Positions 53,442 through 63,876 of a stretch of DNA of 64,000 bases are shown here, one piece after another. Each line of letters opens with the position of its first letter. Positions within the stretch are counted from its first letter, which is position 1. The stretch comes from JADKFD01 sp050250665. GTDB taxonomy: Bacteria; Pseudomonadota; Gammaproteobacteria; Xanthomonadales; SZUA-5. Made by a program: the position numbers and the translations under genes. Where the stretch lies: NCBI GenBank assembly GCA_050250665.1, contig JBFWOF010000014.1, positions 50,035 through 114,034 of the forward strand. Direction: 5' to 3'. The notes beneath the pieces were generated by a model that had not been told where the DNA came from, made no database searches, and saw only the letters and a program-made list of their open reading frames with translations.

Positions 53442-53984
53442 GTGAGCGCGAGACTCGAATCGTTTTACCGTGAGACTGTAGTGCCGAAGCTGGTTGAGAA
53501 ATTCGGCTACAGCAACCCGATGCAGGTGCCGCGTCTGGTCAAGATCACGCTCAACATGGGCGTGGGCGAAGCTGTCGGCAACAAGAAGATTCTTGAAAAT
53601 GCTGTCGAGGACATGACCAAGATCGCTGGCCAGAAGCCGGTGACCACTCTGGCCAAGAAGTCCATCGCCGCCTTCAAGATTCGCGACGGCTGGCCGATTG
53701 GCTGCAAGGTGACCCTGCGTCGTCGTCAGATGCTCGAGTTCCTCGATCGCCTGGTCAATGTTTCACTCCCGCGTGTACGCGATTTTCGCGGCCTCTCGGG
53801 CCGGGCCTTTGACGGGCGCGGTAATTACAACTTTGGTGTGAAAGAGCAGATCATCTTCCCCGAAATCGATTTCGACCAGGTCGACGCGATTCGCGGTATG
53901 GATATCTGCGTCACCACCACGGCCAAGACCGACCAGGAGGCGAAAGCGCTTCTGGAGGCCTTTGGCTTCCCGTTCCGTAACTGA
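53442..53984 (+). CDS. rplE: 50S ribosomal protein L5
   Basis: 180 aa from a GTG with GAGG 6 nt upstream. KITLNMGVGEAVGNK and FRGLSGRAFDGRGNYNFGV are conserved. Binds 5S rRNA. In E. coli S8 represses the spc operon at this junction. Confidence 0.98.
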   Translation: MSARLESFYRETVVPKLVEKFGYSNPMQVPRLVKITLNMGVGEAVGNKKILENAVEDMTKIAGQKPVTTLAKKSIAAFKIRDGWPIGCKVTLRRRQMLEFLDRLVNVSLPRVRDFRGLSGRAFDGRGNYNFGVKEQIIFPEIDFDQVDAIRGMDICVTTTAKTDQEAKALLEAFGFPFRN

Positions 53985-54007
53985 TCGCGCTGTTCAGGAG
54001 ATATCCC

Positions 54008-54313
54008 GTGGCGAAAACGTCGATGGTGAATCGCGAGATCAAGCGCGAGAAGTTGGCCAAGCGGTACGGTGCAAAGCGCATCGAACTCAAGGCCGTCATT
54101 TCGAGCCTGACCGCGTCGTATGAAGAGAAGATGGAAGCACAGGCCAAGCTGCAGAAGCTGCCACGTGATTCCAGTCCGTGCCGTCAGCGCAGTCGTTGCG
54201 CGTTGTCGGGTCGTCCGCGTGGTTTCTACCGCAAGTTTGGCTTGGGTCGAAACAAACTCCGCGAAGCCACCATGCGTGGCGACGTCCCGGGTCTGCGCAA
54301 GGCCAGCTGGTAA
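54008..54313 (+). CDS. rpsN: 30S ribosomal protein S14
   Basis: 101 aa from a GTG start (MAKTSMVNREIKREKL). Long proteobacterial form: the CxxC zinc pairs of the short type are not preserved (only SPCRQRSRC), so it is the zinc-independent class. GRPRGFYRKFGLGRNKLRE C-terminal block intact. Confidence 0.97.
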   Translation: MAKTSMVNREIKREKLAKRYGAKRIELKAVISSLTASYEEKMEAQAKLQKLPRDSSPCRQRSRCALSGRPRGFYRKFGLGRNKLREATMRGDVPGLRKASW

Positions 54314-54337
54314 GAATTCAGGAATCAGGTAATCGTC

Positions 54338-54736
54338 ATGAGCATGACCGATCCAATTGCCGACATGTTGACGCGCATTCGTAATGCGCAAGCCATGGGC
54401 AAGGCAAGTGTGCAGATGCCGGCTTCGCGGGTGAAACTCGCGATTGCCGAATTGTTGAAAGATGAGGGCTACGTCGAAGACGTGGTGGTCTCGGAAGCGG
54501 GTGTGGGCAAGCGGGTGCTGGGCTTGAAGCTCAAGTACTACCTTGGCCGGCCGGTAATCGAGAAAATCGAGCGAATCAGCCGACCTGGCCTGCGCAAGTA
54601 CCGCGGCAAGGATGGTCTGCCGACGATCCTGGGTGGCCTGGGCATCGCCATTGTGTCGACCTCCAAGGGTCTGATGACCGACGCCAAGGCCCGTTCTGAA
54701 GGTCTGGGTGGCGAAGTCTTGTGCCTGGTCGCGTGA
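54338..54736 (+). CDS. rpsH: 30S ribosomal protein S8
   Basis: 132 aa (MSMTDPIADMLTRIRNAQ), ending GEVLCLVA with the G-I-A-I-V-S-T-S-K-G rRNA-binding motif. Also the expected translational repressor of the spc operon by analogy with E. coli. Confidence 0.98.
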   Translation: MSMTDPIADMLTRIRNAQAMGKASVQMPASRVKLAIAELLKDEGYVEDVVVSEAGVGKRVLGLKLKYYLGRPVIEKIERISRPGLRKYRGKDGLPTILGGLGIAIVSTSKGLMTDAKARSEGLGGEVLCLVA

Positions 54737-54751
54737 TCCTAGGAGTTCATC

Positions 54752-55279
54752 ATGTCACGTGTAGCTAAAAAGCCTATTTCACTGCCGAAGGGCGTCGAGA
54801 TGTCGATGGCCGCCGGTTCCATCAGCGTCAAGGGTCCGAAGGGTACCCTGTCGATTGCGCAGCCGGCCGGCGTCAGCGTCAATGTTGACGGCGCCCAGGT
54901 CAACGTCAGTCCTGCTGATCTGGCGAACGACGCCATGGCCGGTACCGTGCGTGCCTTGCTCGCCAATCTGGTGACTGGCGTTTCCGCCGGTTACGAGCGC
55001 AAGCTGGAACTGGTCGGCGTCGGTTATCGCGCCAACATGCAGGGTCGCGATGTCAATCTGACCCTGGGTTTCTCGCACCCGGTGCTGTTCAAGGTGCCTG
55101 AGGGCGTCAGCGTCGAGACCCCGACTCAGACTGAAATTCTGATCAAGGGCGCCGACAAGCAGGCCGTCGGTCAGGTTGCTGCGAAGATCCGCGCGTTCCG
55201 TCCGCCTGAACCCTACAAGGGCAAGGGTGTGCGCTACAGCGGCGAGAAGATCACGCTCAAGGAAGCGAAGAAGGCCTGA
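54752..55279 (+). CDS. rplF: 50S ribosomal protein L6
   Basis: 175 aa (MSRVAKKPISLPKGVEM), two tandem L6 folds; the C-terminal PEPYKGKGVRYSGE motif binds 23S rRNA near the sarcin-ricin loop. Confidence 0.98.
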   Translation: MSRVAKKPISLPKGVEMSMAAGSISVKGPKGTLSIAQPAGVSVNVDGAQVNVSPADLANDAMAGTVRALLANLVTGVSAGYERKLELVGVGYRANMQGRDVNLTLGFSHPVLFKVPEGVSVETPTQTEILIKGADKQAVGQVAAKIRAFRPPEPYKGKGVRYSGEKITLKEAKKA

Positions 55280-55320
55280 TCTCGGTCTGGGCCCGGTTTC
55301 ATGCAAGGACATTAATAGTC

Positions 55321-55683
55321 ATGGCCAAAGTGGACAAGAAAGAAGCGCGACTGCGCAGAGCGCAATCGACACGGCATCGGATTCGGGAACTGATGGTTCC
55401 ACGGCTGACCGTACACCGCAGTGGGCAGCATATTTACGCCCAGGTTTTCGCGGCTGGCGGATCCGGTGTGTTGGCGGCAGCGTCGACGCTCGAGAAGGAG
55501 GTCCGTGAGGGCCTGACCGGAACCAAGAACAAGGCAGCAGCGGCTGCGGTCGGCAAGGCGATCGCCAAGCTGGCCTTGGCGGCCGGAGTAGACCGGGTTG
55601 CGTTTGATCGTTCGGGGTTCAAGTACCACGGACGCATCCAGGCGCTGGCCGACGCGGCTCGCGAGGGCGGCCTCCAGTTCTGA
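55321..55683 (+). CDS. rplR: 50S ribosomal protein L18
   Basis: 120 aa. Arg-rich N-terminus (KEARLRRAQSTRHRIREL) binds 5S rRNA; VDRVAFDRSGFKYHGRI is conserved. 41 nt after rplF. Confidence 0.98.
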   Translation: MAKVDKKEARLRRAQSTRHRIRELMVPRLTVHRSGQHIYAQVFAAGGSGVLAAASTLEKEVREGLTGTKNKAAAAAVGKAIAKLALAAGVDRVAFDRSGFKYHGRIQALADAAREGGLQF

Positions 55684-55724
55684 GGACGGCTTTGCCGCCC
55701 CCTCGATCTCTATAGGTGAGTAGC

Positions 55725-56240
55725 ATGTCGAACGATAACGAAAGTAGTGATGGCCTGCTGGAAAAGCTGGTAGCTGTGAACCGCGTGGCCAAGGTGGTCA
55801 AGGGTGGTCGGCAGTTCGGCTTCACGGCGCTGACGGTGGTTGGCGACGGTAACGGTCGAGTCGGAATCGGCTACGGCAAGGCGCGAGAAGTGCCTGCCGC
55901 GATTTCCAAGGCGATGGATCGCGCTCGTCGCAACATGGTCAAGGTGAGCCTGAATGCAGGTACCTTGTGGTATCCGGCGCAGGGCGTCCACGGTGCTGCC
56001 AAGGTGTACATGCAGCCCGCTTCCGAAGGTACCGGCGTCATTGCCGGCGGCGCCATGCGCGCAGTCTTCGAGGTGGTCGGCGTGCAGAACGTGTTGGCGA
56101 AGTCCTTCGGTTCGCGCAATCCGATCAACCTGGTGCGAGCCACCATCAAGGGTCTGGCGCGCATGGCAGCTCCGGCTGACTACGCTGCCAAGCGCGGCAA
56201 GAGTCTGGAACAGTTGACGGGGAAGTCGCATGAGCAGTGA
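55725..56240 (+). CDS. rpsE: 30S ribosomal protein S5
   Basis: 171 aa from ATG 55725, which has AGGTGA 5 nt upstream; a GTG at 55716 overlaps that site. LVAVNRVAKVVKGGRQFGFTA and the KH-like GNGRVGIGYGKAREVP region are conserved; the spectinomycin-contact loop is intact. Confidence 0.97.
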   Translation: MSNDNESSDGLLEKLVAVNRVAKVVKGGRQFGFTALTVVGDGNGRVGIGYGKAREVPAAISKAMDRARRNMVKVSLNAGTLWYPAQGVHGAAKVYMQPASEGTGVIAGGAMRAVFEVVGVQNVLAKSFGSRNPINLVRATIKGLARMAAPADYAAKRGKSLEQLTGKSHEQ

Positions 56241-56421
56241 AAACAATGCAACGGTTCGCGTCCGTCTGGTGAAGAGCCCGAACAGCACGCCGGCGCGTCA
56301 TCGCCTGTGCGTCAAGGCTTTGGGCCTGAAGCGCATGAATCATGTCGTCGAACTCAAGGACAGCCCCTGCGTTCGCGGCCTGATAGACAAGGTCAATTAC
56401 CTGGTTCGTGTCGAAAGCTGA
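56230..56421 (+). CDS. rpmD: 50S ribosomal protein L30
   Basis: 63 aa (VRVRLVKSPNSTPARHRLCVKALGL), overlapping the end of rpsE by 11 nt. Small ferredoxin-like fold; complete. Confidence 0.97.
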   Translation: MSSENNATVRVRLVKSPNSTPARHRLCVKALGLKRMNHVVELKDSPCVRGLIDKVNYLVRVES

Positions 56422-56448
56422 CGCTGTCGATCGAGTGGAGATGTAACC

Positions 56449-56883
56449 GTGAGACTTAATACGATCAAGCCCGCCGAGGGCAGCAAGAAAGAAGCCCGTC
56501 GCGTCGGTCGCGGCATCGGCTCGACCCTGGGCAAGACCTGCGGTCGCGGTCACAAGGGTCAGTTCGCACGCGCCGGCAAGGGCAAGGTGAAGGCTGGTTT
56601 CGAGGGCGGACAGATGCCCTTGCAGCGGCGTCTGCCGAAAATCGGATTCCGCTCCAAGATGTCTGCTGATGCGGCTGAAGTCATGCTCTATCGCGTCGAC
56701 AAGATCGATGGCGATCTGGTTGACCTGGCGACGCTGAAGGCGGCGGGTATGGTCGGCTCCGGCGCCAAGCGCGTGAAGATTGTCAAGCAGGGCGAAATCA
56801 CTCGCGCAGTCAATGTGCGCGGTATTGCCTGTACCGAGGGTGCCAAGGCGGCAATCCTCGCAGCCGGCGGATCGGTGGAGTAA
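56449..56883 (+). CDS. rplO: 50S ribosomal protein L15
   Basis: 144 aa from a GTG start (MRLNTIKPAEGSKKEARRVG). Glycine/arginine-rich N-terminus (RVGRGIGSTLGKTCGRGHKG) and the FEGGQMPLQRRLPK motif are typical. GGAG in its last codons serves secY. Confidence 0.98.
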   Translation: MRLNTIKPAEGSKKEARRVGRGIGSTLGKTCGRGHKGQFARAGKGKVKAGFEGGQMPLQRRLPKIGFRSKMSADAAEVMLYRVDKIDGDLVDLATLKAAGMVGSGAKRVKIVKQGEITRAVNVRGIACTEGAKAAILAAGGSVE

Positions 56884-56888
56884 GACTC

Positions 56889-58235
56889 TTGGCCAAGGCG
56901 TCGAACAGTTCAGCCTCAGCGATCGGCGGGCTCGGAAAGATGACCGAGCTGCGCTCGCGTCTGCTTTTCGTGCTCGGTGCGCTGATTGTTTTCCGGGCGG
57001 GCAGCTTCATCCCGGTCCCGGGCGTGAATCCCGAGGCGCTGCTGCAGCTGATGCAGTCGCAGCGCGGGACCATCATCGACGTGTTCAACATGTTCTCGGG
57101 CGGCGCGCTCGCGCGCTTCTCGGTCTTCGCCCTCGGCGTCATGCCTTATATTTCCGCGTCCATCGTGGTTCAGATCCTGGCGACGGCGCTGCCCTCGTTG
57201 CAGGCGCTGAAGAAAGAAGGCGAGGCCGGCCGACGTACGCTGACCAAGTACACCCGTTGGGGTACTCTGGGTCTGTCGATTTTCCAGGGCTTCGGCGTTG
57301 CCTTCGCGCTGCAGCAGCAGGGCGGCAGCGTGGTGATTTCCCCCGGGGTCGGCTTCCTGGTGACGGCTGTGATCAGCTTGACGGCTGGCACGATGTATCT
57401 GATGTGGCTGGGTGAGCAGGTGACGGAACGTGGTATCGGCAACGGTATCTCGATCCTGATCTTCGCCGGCATCGTGGCTGGGTTCCCGGGCGCGATAGCA
57501 ACGACGCTGGAATTGGCCAGTACCGGCCAGCTGCAGTTCCTGTCGATCATCCTGGTGCTGGGCATCGTGGTGGTAGTAACGGCATTCGTGGTCTTCATGG
57601 AACGCGCCCAGCGGCGCATCACCGTGAATTACGCACGCCGCATGTCGGGACGGCAGGCCTATCAGAACCAGTCTTCGCATCTACCTCTGAAACTGAACAT
57701 GTCGGGCGTGATTCCGCCGATCTTTGCGTCGAGCCTGATCCTGTTTCCTGCCACCGCGGCTACCTGGTTCGGTACCGGCGAGGGATCTCGTTGGTTGCAG
57801 CGCCTCGCAGCGATGCTGGGTCCTGAGCAGCCGCTGCATATGTTGATCTATTCGGCGCTGATCTTCTTTTTCGCCTTCTTCTACACCGCGTTGGTCTTCA
57901 ATGCGCAGGAGACGGCGGACAACCTGAAGAAATCCGGTGCACTGATTCCCGGAATTCGTCCCGGCAAGGCTACGGCCGAGTACATCGATGGCGTGCTGAC
58001 GCGCCTGACGGCGGTCGGCGCTCTGTACCTGGTTGCGGTCTGTCTGTTGCCGGAGATCATGCGTATCTATTTCGATGTGCCGTTCTACTTTGGTGGTACG
58101 TCATTGTTGATCGTGGTGGTCGTAGTCATGGACTTCATGGCGCAGATTCAGGCGCACTTGATGTCGCACCAGTACGACAGTCTGTTGAAGAAAGCGAATC
58201 TCAAGAACGTCGGGCGTGGCGGTTTGCTGAAGTAA
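56889..58235 (+). CDS. secY: Protein translocase subunit SecY
   Basis: 448 aa, ten membrane segments. The start is the TTG at 56889: it gives MAKASNSS, and GGAG stands 8 nt upstream at the end of rplO. RAGSFIPVPGV, the plug region FNMFSGGALARFSVFALGVMPYI and NMSGVIPPIFASS are present. Channel of SecYEG with the SecE encoded at 31196. Lies after rplO as usual, but rpmJ does not follow. Confidence 0.98.
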   Translation: MAKASNSSASAIGGLGKMTELRSRLLFVLGALIVFRAGSFIPVPGVNPEALLQLMQSQRGTIIDVFNMFSGGALARFSVFALGVMPYISASIVVQILATALPSLQALKKEGEAGRRTLTKYTRWGTLGLSIFQGFGVAFALQQQGGSVVISPGVGFLVTAVISLTAGTMYLMWLGEQVTERGIGNGISILIFAGIVAGFPGAIATTLELASTGQLQFLSIILVLGIVVVVTAFVVFMERAQRRITVNYARRMSGRQAYQNQSSHLPLKLNMSGVIPPIFASSLILFPATAATWFGTGEGSRWLQRLAAMLGPEQPLHMLIYSALIFFFAFFYTALVFNAQETADNLKKSGALIPGIRPGKATAEYIDGVLTRLTAVGALYLVAVCLLPEIMRIYFDVPFYFGGTSLLIVVVVVMDFMAQIQAHLMSHQYDSLLKKANLKNVGRGGLLK

Positions 58236-58266
58236 AGCTGTCCGTCAGCCCGGAATCAGAAGAAAC

Positions 58267-58297
58267 TTGCGCATAGCTGGTAGGAAGCTGCTACAAT
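58267..58297 (+). promoter_or_regulatory. Possible promoter upstream of rpsM
   Basis: TTGCGC (58267-58272) and TACAAT (58292-58297) with a long 19-nt spacer, 42 nt before rpsM. A good -10 but poor -35; could give the alpha operon some independent expression. Confidence 0.35.
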
Positions 58298-58338
58298 AGG
58301 CGGTTCCACCAGTCGCGCTCTTGGAGTGGAGAGTACTC

Positions 58339-58695
58339 ATGGCACGTATCGCGGGAGTCAATATCCCGGTCAACAAGCATGCGTGGATCGGCTTGACCAG
58401 TATCTACGGCATCGGGCGTAGCAGTGCACGCAAGATCTGCGTGGGCGCTGGTGTGGACCCGACCACCAAGGTCAAGAGCCTCAGCGAGGCCGAGGTCGAG
58501 CGTTTGCGTGCCGAGATCGGCAAGTTCACCGTCGAAGGTGATCTGCGTCGTGAAGTGGCGATGAGCGTCAAGCGCTTGATTGATCTGGGCTGCTACCGCG
58601 GTCTGCGTCATCGCAAGGGCTTGCCGATCCGCGGCCAGCGTACCCGCACCAACGCGCGCACCCGCAAGGGCCCGCGTAAGCAGATCAAGAAGTAA
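58339..58695 (+). CDS. rpsM: 30S ribosomal protein S13
   Basis: 118 aa from ATG 58339 (MARIAGVNIPVNKHAWIGLT). Helix-two-turn-helix and basic tail with GLRHRKGLPIRGQRTRTNARTRKG. First gene of the alpha operon. Confidence 0.98.
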   Translation: MARIAGVNIPVNKHAWIGLTSIYGIGRSSARKICVGAGVDPTTKVKSLSEAEVERLRAEIGKFTVEGDLRREVAMSVKRLIDLGCYRGLRHRKGLPIRGQRTRTNARTRKGPRKQIKK

Positions 58696-58718
58696 GAAAC
58701 TTCAAACGGAATTAGAAT

Positions 58719-59117
58719 ATGAGCAAGGCGTCTGCCTCGGCTGGTAAAGCCAAGAAGAAAATCAAGCGCTCGGTGTCGGATGGCATCGCGCACGTCCAGG
58801 CTTCATTCAACAACACGGTGATCACGATCACCGACCGTCAGGGCAATGCTCTGAGCTGGGCGACTTCGGGTGGCGCCGGTTTCCGCGGTTCTCGCAAGAG
58901 CACCCCGTTCGCGGCCCAGGTGGCTGCCGAGAAGGCCGGCAAGGTGGCGCTGGAATACGGCGTAAAGGCACTGGAAGTGCGGATCAAGGGCCCGGGTCCG
59001 GGTCGCGAGTCCGCAGTTCGTGCGCTGAATGCGCTTGGTCTGAAGGTGACGAACATTTTGGATGTGACGCCGATTCCGCACAACGGCTGCCGTCCGCCGA
59101 AGCGCCGTCGCGTGTAA
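58719..59117 (+). CDS. rpsK: 30S ribosomal protein S11
   Basis: 132 aa. GIAHVQASFNNTVITITDRQGN and the C-terminal DVTPIPHNGCRPPKRRRV are diagnostic. Platform protein of 30S. Confidence 0.98.
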   Translation: MSKASASAGKAKKKIKRSVSDGIAHVQASFNNTVITITDRQGNALSWATSGGAGFRGSRKSTPFAAQVAAEKAGKVALEYGVKALEVRIKGPGPGRESAVRALNALGLKVTNILDVTPIPHNGCRPPKRRRV

Positions 59118-59135
59118 TCAAGGAGGATTGACGTC

Positions 59136-59762
59136 ATGGCTCGTTATACTGGACCCACCTGCAAACTGGCTCGCCGGGAAGGCACCGACCTTTTCCTGAA
59201 GAGCCCGGCTCGCCCGATCGACAAGAAGTGCAAGATCGAGCAGAAGCCTGGTCAACACGGAACCGCCAAGAAGGCTAAGAACTCTGACTACTCGCTGCAG
59301 TTGCGCGAGAAGCAGAAGGTCAAGCGCATCTATGGCGTGCTCGAGCGCCAGTTTCGCCGTTACTACTTTGAGGCAAATCGCCGTCGCGGTGCGACTGGTG
59401 AGAACTTGCTGCAACTGCTTGAATCGCGACTGGACAACGTCGTCTATCGCCTCGGTTTTGCGGTAACCCGCGCCCAGGCTCGACAGATGGTTTCCCATCG
59501 CGGCGTCAAAGTGAATGGCAAGATCGTCAACCTGGCTTCTTATCAGGTCAAGGTCGGCGACATCGTTGCCCTGGCCGATCGTGCCAAGGAGCAGCTCCGC
59601 GTCAAGGAAGCTCTGACCCTGAGTCAGGAAATGGATTTGACCCCCAGCTGGCTGGAGATTGATGCAGCCAAGGCCGAGGGTGTGTTCAAGCAGGTTCCTG
59701 ACCGCAGTGATTTGTCCGCCGACATCAATGAGAATTTGATCGTCGAGCTCTATTCCAAGTAA
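59136..59762 (+). CDS. rpsD: 30S ribosomal protein S4
   Basis: 208 aa (MARYTGPTCKLARREGTDL). S4 RNA-binding domain LESRLDNVVYRLGFAVTRAQARQ. Zinc-free proteobacterial N-terminus. By analogy with E. coli it represses the alpha operon. Confidence 0.98.
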   Translation: MARYTGPTCKLARREGTDLFLKSPARPIDKKCKIEQKPGQHGTAKKAKNSDYSLQLREKQKVKRIYGVLERQFRRYYFEANRRRGATGENLLQLLESRLDNVVYRLGFAVTRAQARQMVSHRGVKVNGKIVNLASYQVKVGDIVALADRAKEQLRVKEALTLSQEMDLTPSWLEIDAAKAEGVFKQVPDRSDLSADINENLIVELYSK

Positions 59763-59779
59763 TCCTGCGAGGTTTATTC

Positions 59780-60775
59780 ATGACGTCTGCAACCAGCTTG
59801 CTACGTCCCCATAATCTGGTGGTCGAGAATGCCGGTGATCGGCGTGCGCGAGTTGTACTCGAGCCGCTCGAGCGGGGATTCGGCCACACTTTGGGTAACG
59901 CGCTTCGTCGCGTGTTGCTGTCCTCTATTCCTGGGGCAGCGGTGACTGAAGTCGAGATTGACGGGGTCCTGCACGAATACAGCACGATGGAAGGCGTTCA
60001 GGAGGATGTGGTCGAGATCCTGCTGAACCTGAAGGACGTGGCTGTGCGTCTGCACAATGTTGATCAGACCACCGTGCACCTGAGCCGCAAGGGTCGGGGC
60101 CCGGTGACGGCCGGCGACATCACCACCGACCACAACGTGGAAGTGGTGAACCCGGATCTGCTGATCTGCACGCTGACCAAGGACGTGTCGCTGTCGATGC
60201 GTCTGAAGATTGCGCGTGGTGTGGGTTATGAGGCGGCCAGCAGCCGTCGCATGCCGGAAGATGAGGCTCGTCCCATCGGCCGCCTGCAGATCGATGCGAC
60301 CTATGCGCCGATTCGCCGCGTGGCTTACACGGTCGAGAGCGCGCGTGTCGAGCAGCGCACCGATCTGGACAAGCTGGTACTGGACGTTGAAACCGACGGA
60401 ACTGTTGATGCGGTTGACGCAGTCAAGCAGGCTGCCGGCATTCTCGTCGACCAGTTAGGCGCCTTCGTCGACGTCAGTCGTCGTGAGGTCGAGCGCCCGG
60501 CTGCGGGCCGTGCTGAGGTCGATCCGATCCTGCTGCGTCCGATCGATGATCTGGAACTGACGGTGCGTTCGGCCAACTGTCTGAAGGCCGAGAGCATTTA
60601 TTACATCGGTGATCTGATTCAACGCACCGAGGTAGAGCTGCTGAAGACGCCCAATCTGGGCAAGAAGTCGCTCACTGAAATCAAGGATGTGCTGGCAGCG
60701 CGTGGTTTGTCGCTCGGCATGAAGCTGGAGAACTGGCCGCCGCCAGGGCTTGCCACCAGCGGTTTTGGCGGTTGA
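59780..60775 (+). CDS. rpoA: DNA-directed RNA polymerase subunit alpha
   Basis: 331 aa. N-terminal assembly domain (GFGHTLGNALRRVLLSSIPG) and C-terminal domain (about 245-315) with LTVRSANCLKAE, including the DNA-contacting Arg equivalent to E. coli R265. Between rpsD and rplQ. Confidence 0.99.
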   Translation: MTSATSLLRPHNLVVENAGDRRARVVLEPLERGFGHTLGNALRRVLLSSIPGAAVTEVEIDGVLHEYSTMEGVQEDVVEILLNLKDVAVRLHNVDQTTVHLSRKGRGPVTAGDITTDHNVEVVNPDLLICTLTKDVSLSMRLKIARGVGYEAASSRRMPEDEARPIGRLQIDATYAPIRRVAYTVESARVEQRTDLDKLVLDVETDGTVDAVDAVKQAAGILVDQLGAFVDVSRREVERPAAGRAEVDPILLRPIDDLELTVRSANCLKAESIYYIGDLIQRTEVELLKTPNLGKKSLTEIKDVLAARGLSLGMKLENWPPPGLATSGFGG

Positions 60776-60790
60776 TAAGGAGAATAAGTC

Positions 60791-61183
60791 ATGCGTCATC
60801 GTAATGCCGGCCGCGCTTTTGCGCGCACCAGCGCCCACCGCCAGGCCATGTTCCGTAACATGACCAACTCCTTGTTTCAGCACGAGCTGATCAAGACCAC
60901 CTTGCCCAAGGCCAAGGAACTGCGTCGGTTCGCAGAGCCCTTGCTGACTCTGGCGAAGGAAGACGGCGTCAGCAACCGTCGTCTGGCTTTCAGTCGCCTG
61001 CGCGACAAGGCCGTCATCGGCAAGCTATTCGTTGAACTCGGTCCGCGCTATCGCGCTCGTCCGGGTGGCTACCTGCGCATTCTGAAGTGCGGTTTCCGCG
61101 CTGGCGACAATGCGCCGATGGCCTACGTCGAGCTGGTCGATCGCCCGCAGAGCGCATCGGCAGCGGTTGAAGCCGAAGCTTGA
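60791..61183 (+). CDS. rplQ: 50S ribosomal protein L17
   Basis: 130 aa (MRHRNAGRAFARTSAHRQAM), with the GGYLRILKCGFRAGDNAPMAYVEL block. Last gene of the alpha operon, followed by a strong terminator. Confidence 0.98.
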   Translation: MRHRNAGRAFARTSAHRQAMFRNMTNSLFQHELIKTTLPKAKELRRFAEPLLTLAKEDGVSNRRLAFSRLRDKAVIGKLFVELGPRYRARPGGYLRILKCGFRAGDNAPMAYVELVDRPQSASAAVEAEA

Positions 61184-61206
61184 TCGCGGGTTCACTCCGA
61201 TCGCAG

Positions 61207-61237
61207 AAAGGCCGCCCCTGGGCGGCCTTTTTTTTTT
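61207..61237 (+). terminator. Rho-independent terminator after rplQ
   Basis: AGGCCGCCC/GGGCGGCCT stem with a short loop, then nine or more T residues. Ends the ribosomal super-cluster. Confidence 0.95.
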
Positions 61238-61372
61238 GCACTGCAGCACCCCACCCGTCTTGGGTTACACTCGGGCGCTACGGTACGGTCGGCAGATTCT
61301 TTCCCGTTGTGGAAACCTTGGGCGCCTGCTGTGGTCCGAATCGGGCTCAACGGTAATGACAGAGAAAGGCAG

Positions 61373-61879
61373 ATGTTGGCATTGAGAAATCTGAGTTCCC
61401 GGCAGGTGTTTGGCGCGTTCGCGTTGGTCTGCGCGCTGATGTTGGCATACGCCTTCTATGCAGAGTACGGTCTGGGGCTGGTTCCCTGTCCTCTGTGCAT
61501 GTTCCAGCGGGTAGCGGTGATGCTCTTCGGGGCCATCTGTCTGCTTGGCGCGCTGCACGGGCCTGGCACACTGGGTACCCGTATTTACGCCATGTTGGGC
61601 CTGCTGGCTGGGGTACTGGGGGCAGCGATAGCCGGGCGACATGTCTGGTTGCAGTCCCTGCCCAAGGACCAGTTGCCTTCCTGTGCCCCGCCGCTGGACT
61701 ACATGTGGGACAACTTTCCATTCGGAAACATGCTCAAGACGGTGCTGATGACCTCGGGCGAATGTGCCAATGTCGATTGGGAGTTCCTGGGCTTGAGCAT
61801 GCCGGTCTGGACCTTTGTGGCTTTCGCGTTGATGGCGCTGGCGATGCTGCTGCTTATCGTTTTTCCCCCGCGCCGCTGA
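61373..61879 (+). CDS. dsbB: Disulfide bond formation protein B
   Basis: 168 aa, four membrane segments. Both redox pairs are present: Cys39-Cys42 (PCPLC) and Cys104/Cys131 (PSCAP, GECAN). It reoxidises DsbA and passes electrons to quinone in the inner membrane. Start ATG 61373 (MLALRNLSSRQ); the longer frame upstream lacks membrane character. Confidence 0.95.
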   Translation: MLALRNLSSRQVFGAFALVCALMLAYAFYAEYGLGLVPCPLCMFQRVAVMLFGAICLLGALHGPGTLGTRIYAMLGLLAGVLGAAIAGRHVWLQSLPKDQLPSCAPPLDYMWDNFPFGNMLKTVLMTSGECANVDWEFLGLSMPVWTFVAFALMALAMLLLIVFPPRR

Positions 61880-61903
61880 TCAGATTTGGAGTGCGATTGA
61901 TTC

Positions 61904-63319
<1,416 letters not shown>

Positions 63320-63464
63320 GTCGTAGGGTGGATTCTTCGCCAACGGCGGAGAATCCACCGACCGGTGCGGCTGACGGCAAGATCGCCGTGACGCCGGCGC
63401 CGTGCAGTCTTCCCGCGGTACTTCGATGGCGGAATCCCGGCTATCCGGGTTTCCGCCCCACGGG

Positions 63465-63876
63465 CTAGTCCATGAAATAGCCGCCGTTCACCGGCAGGTT
63501 GGCGCCGGTGATGAATCCGGACTCATCGGCACTGAGGAAATTCACGACCCGGGCGATGTCCGCCGGCTCGCCGAGGCGCCCGACCGGGATCTTGGCGATG
63601 ATGTCGTTGCGGATGGCTTCCGGAATCTTCATGACCATCTGGGTCTTGCAATAGCCCGGTGACACCGAATTCACCGTGACTCCCTTGCGGGCGACTTCGC
63701 GGGCCAGCGCCATCGTGAAACCATGCATGCCGGCCTTCGCTGCCGAGTAATTGGTCTGTCCGAACTGGCCGGTCTGACCGTTCACCGAGCTGATGTTGAC
63801 GATGCGGCCGAACTGGCGATCGCACATGCCGTCGACGAACTGCCGCGACAGATTGAAGACGCCATCGAGGTTGACG
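63465..63876 (-). pseudogene. phbB: Acetoacetyl-CoA reductase (PhbB/PhaB), 5' part lost to an insertion
   Basis: The C-terminal about 136 residues of an SDR reductase of the PHB pathway: VNLDGVFNLSRQFVDGM, NISSVNGQTGQFGQTNYSAAKAG (catalytic Ser, Tyr and Lys), VSPGYCKTQMV and the final NLPVNGGYFMD. Upstream of 63877 the homology stops and the frame soon meets a TGA (about 63914 on the minus strand); the glycine-rich NADPH motif is absent. The adjoining sequence resembles an IS21-family end. The rest of the gene may lie beyond the element. Would be nonfunctional as interrupted. Confidence 0.7.
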
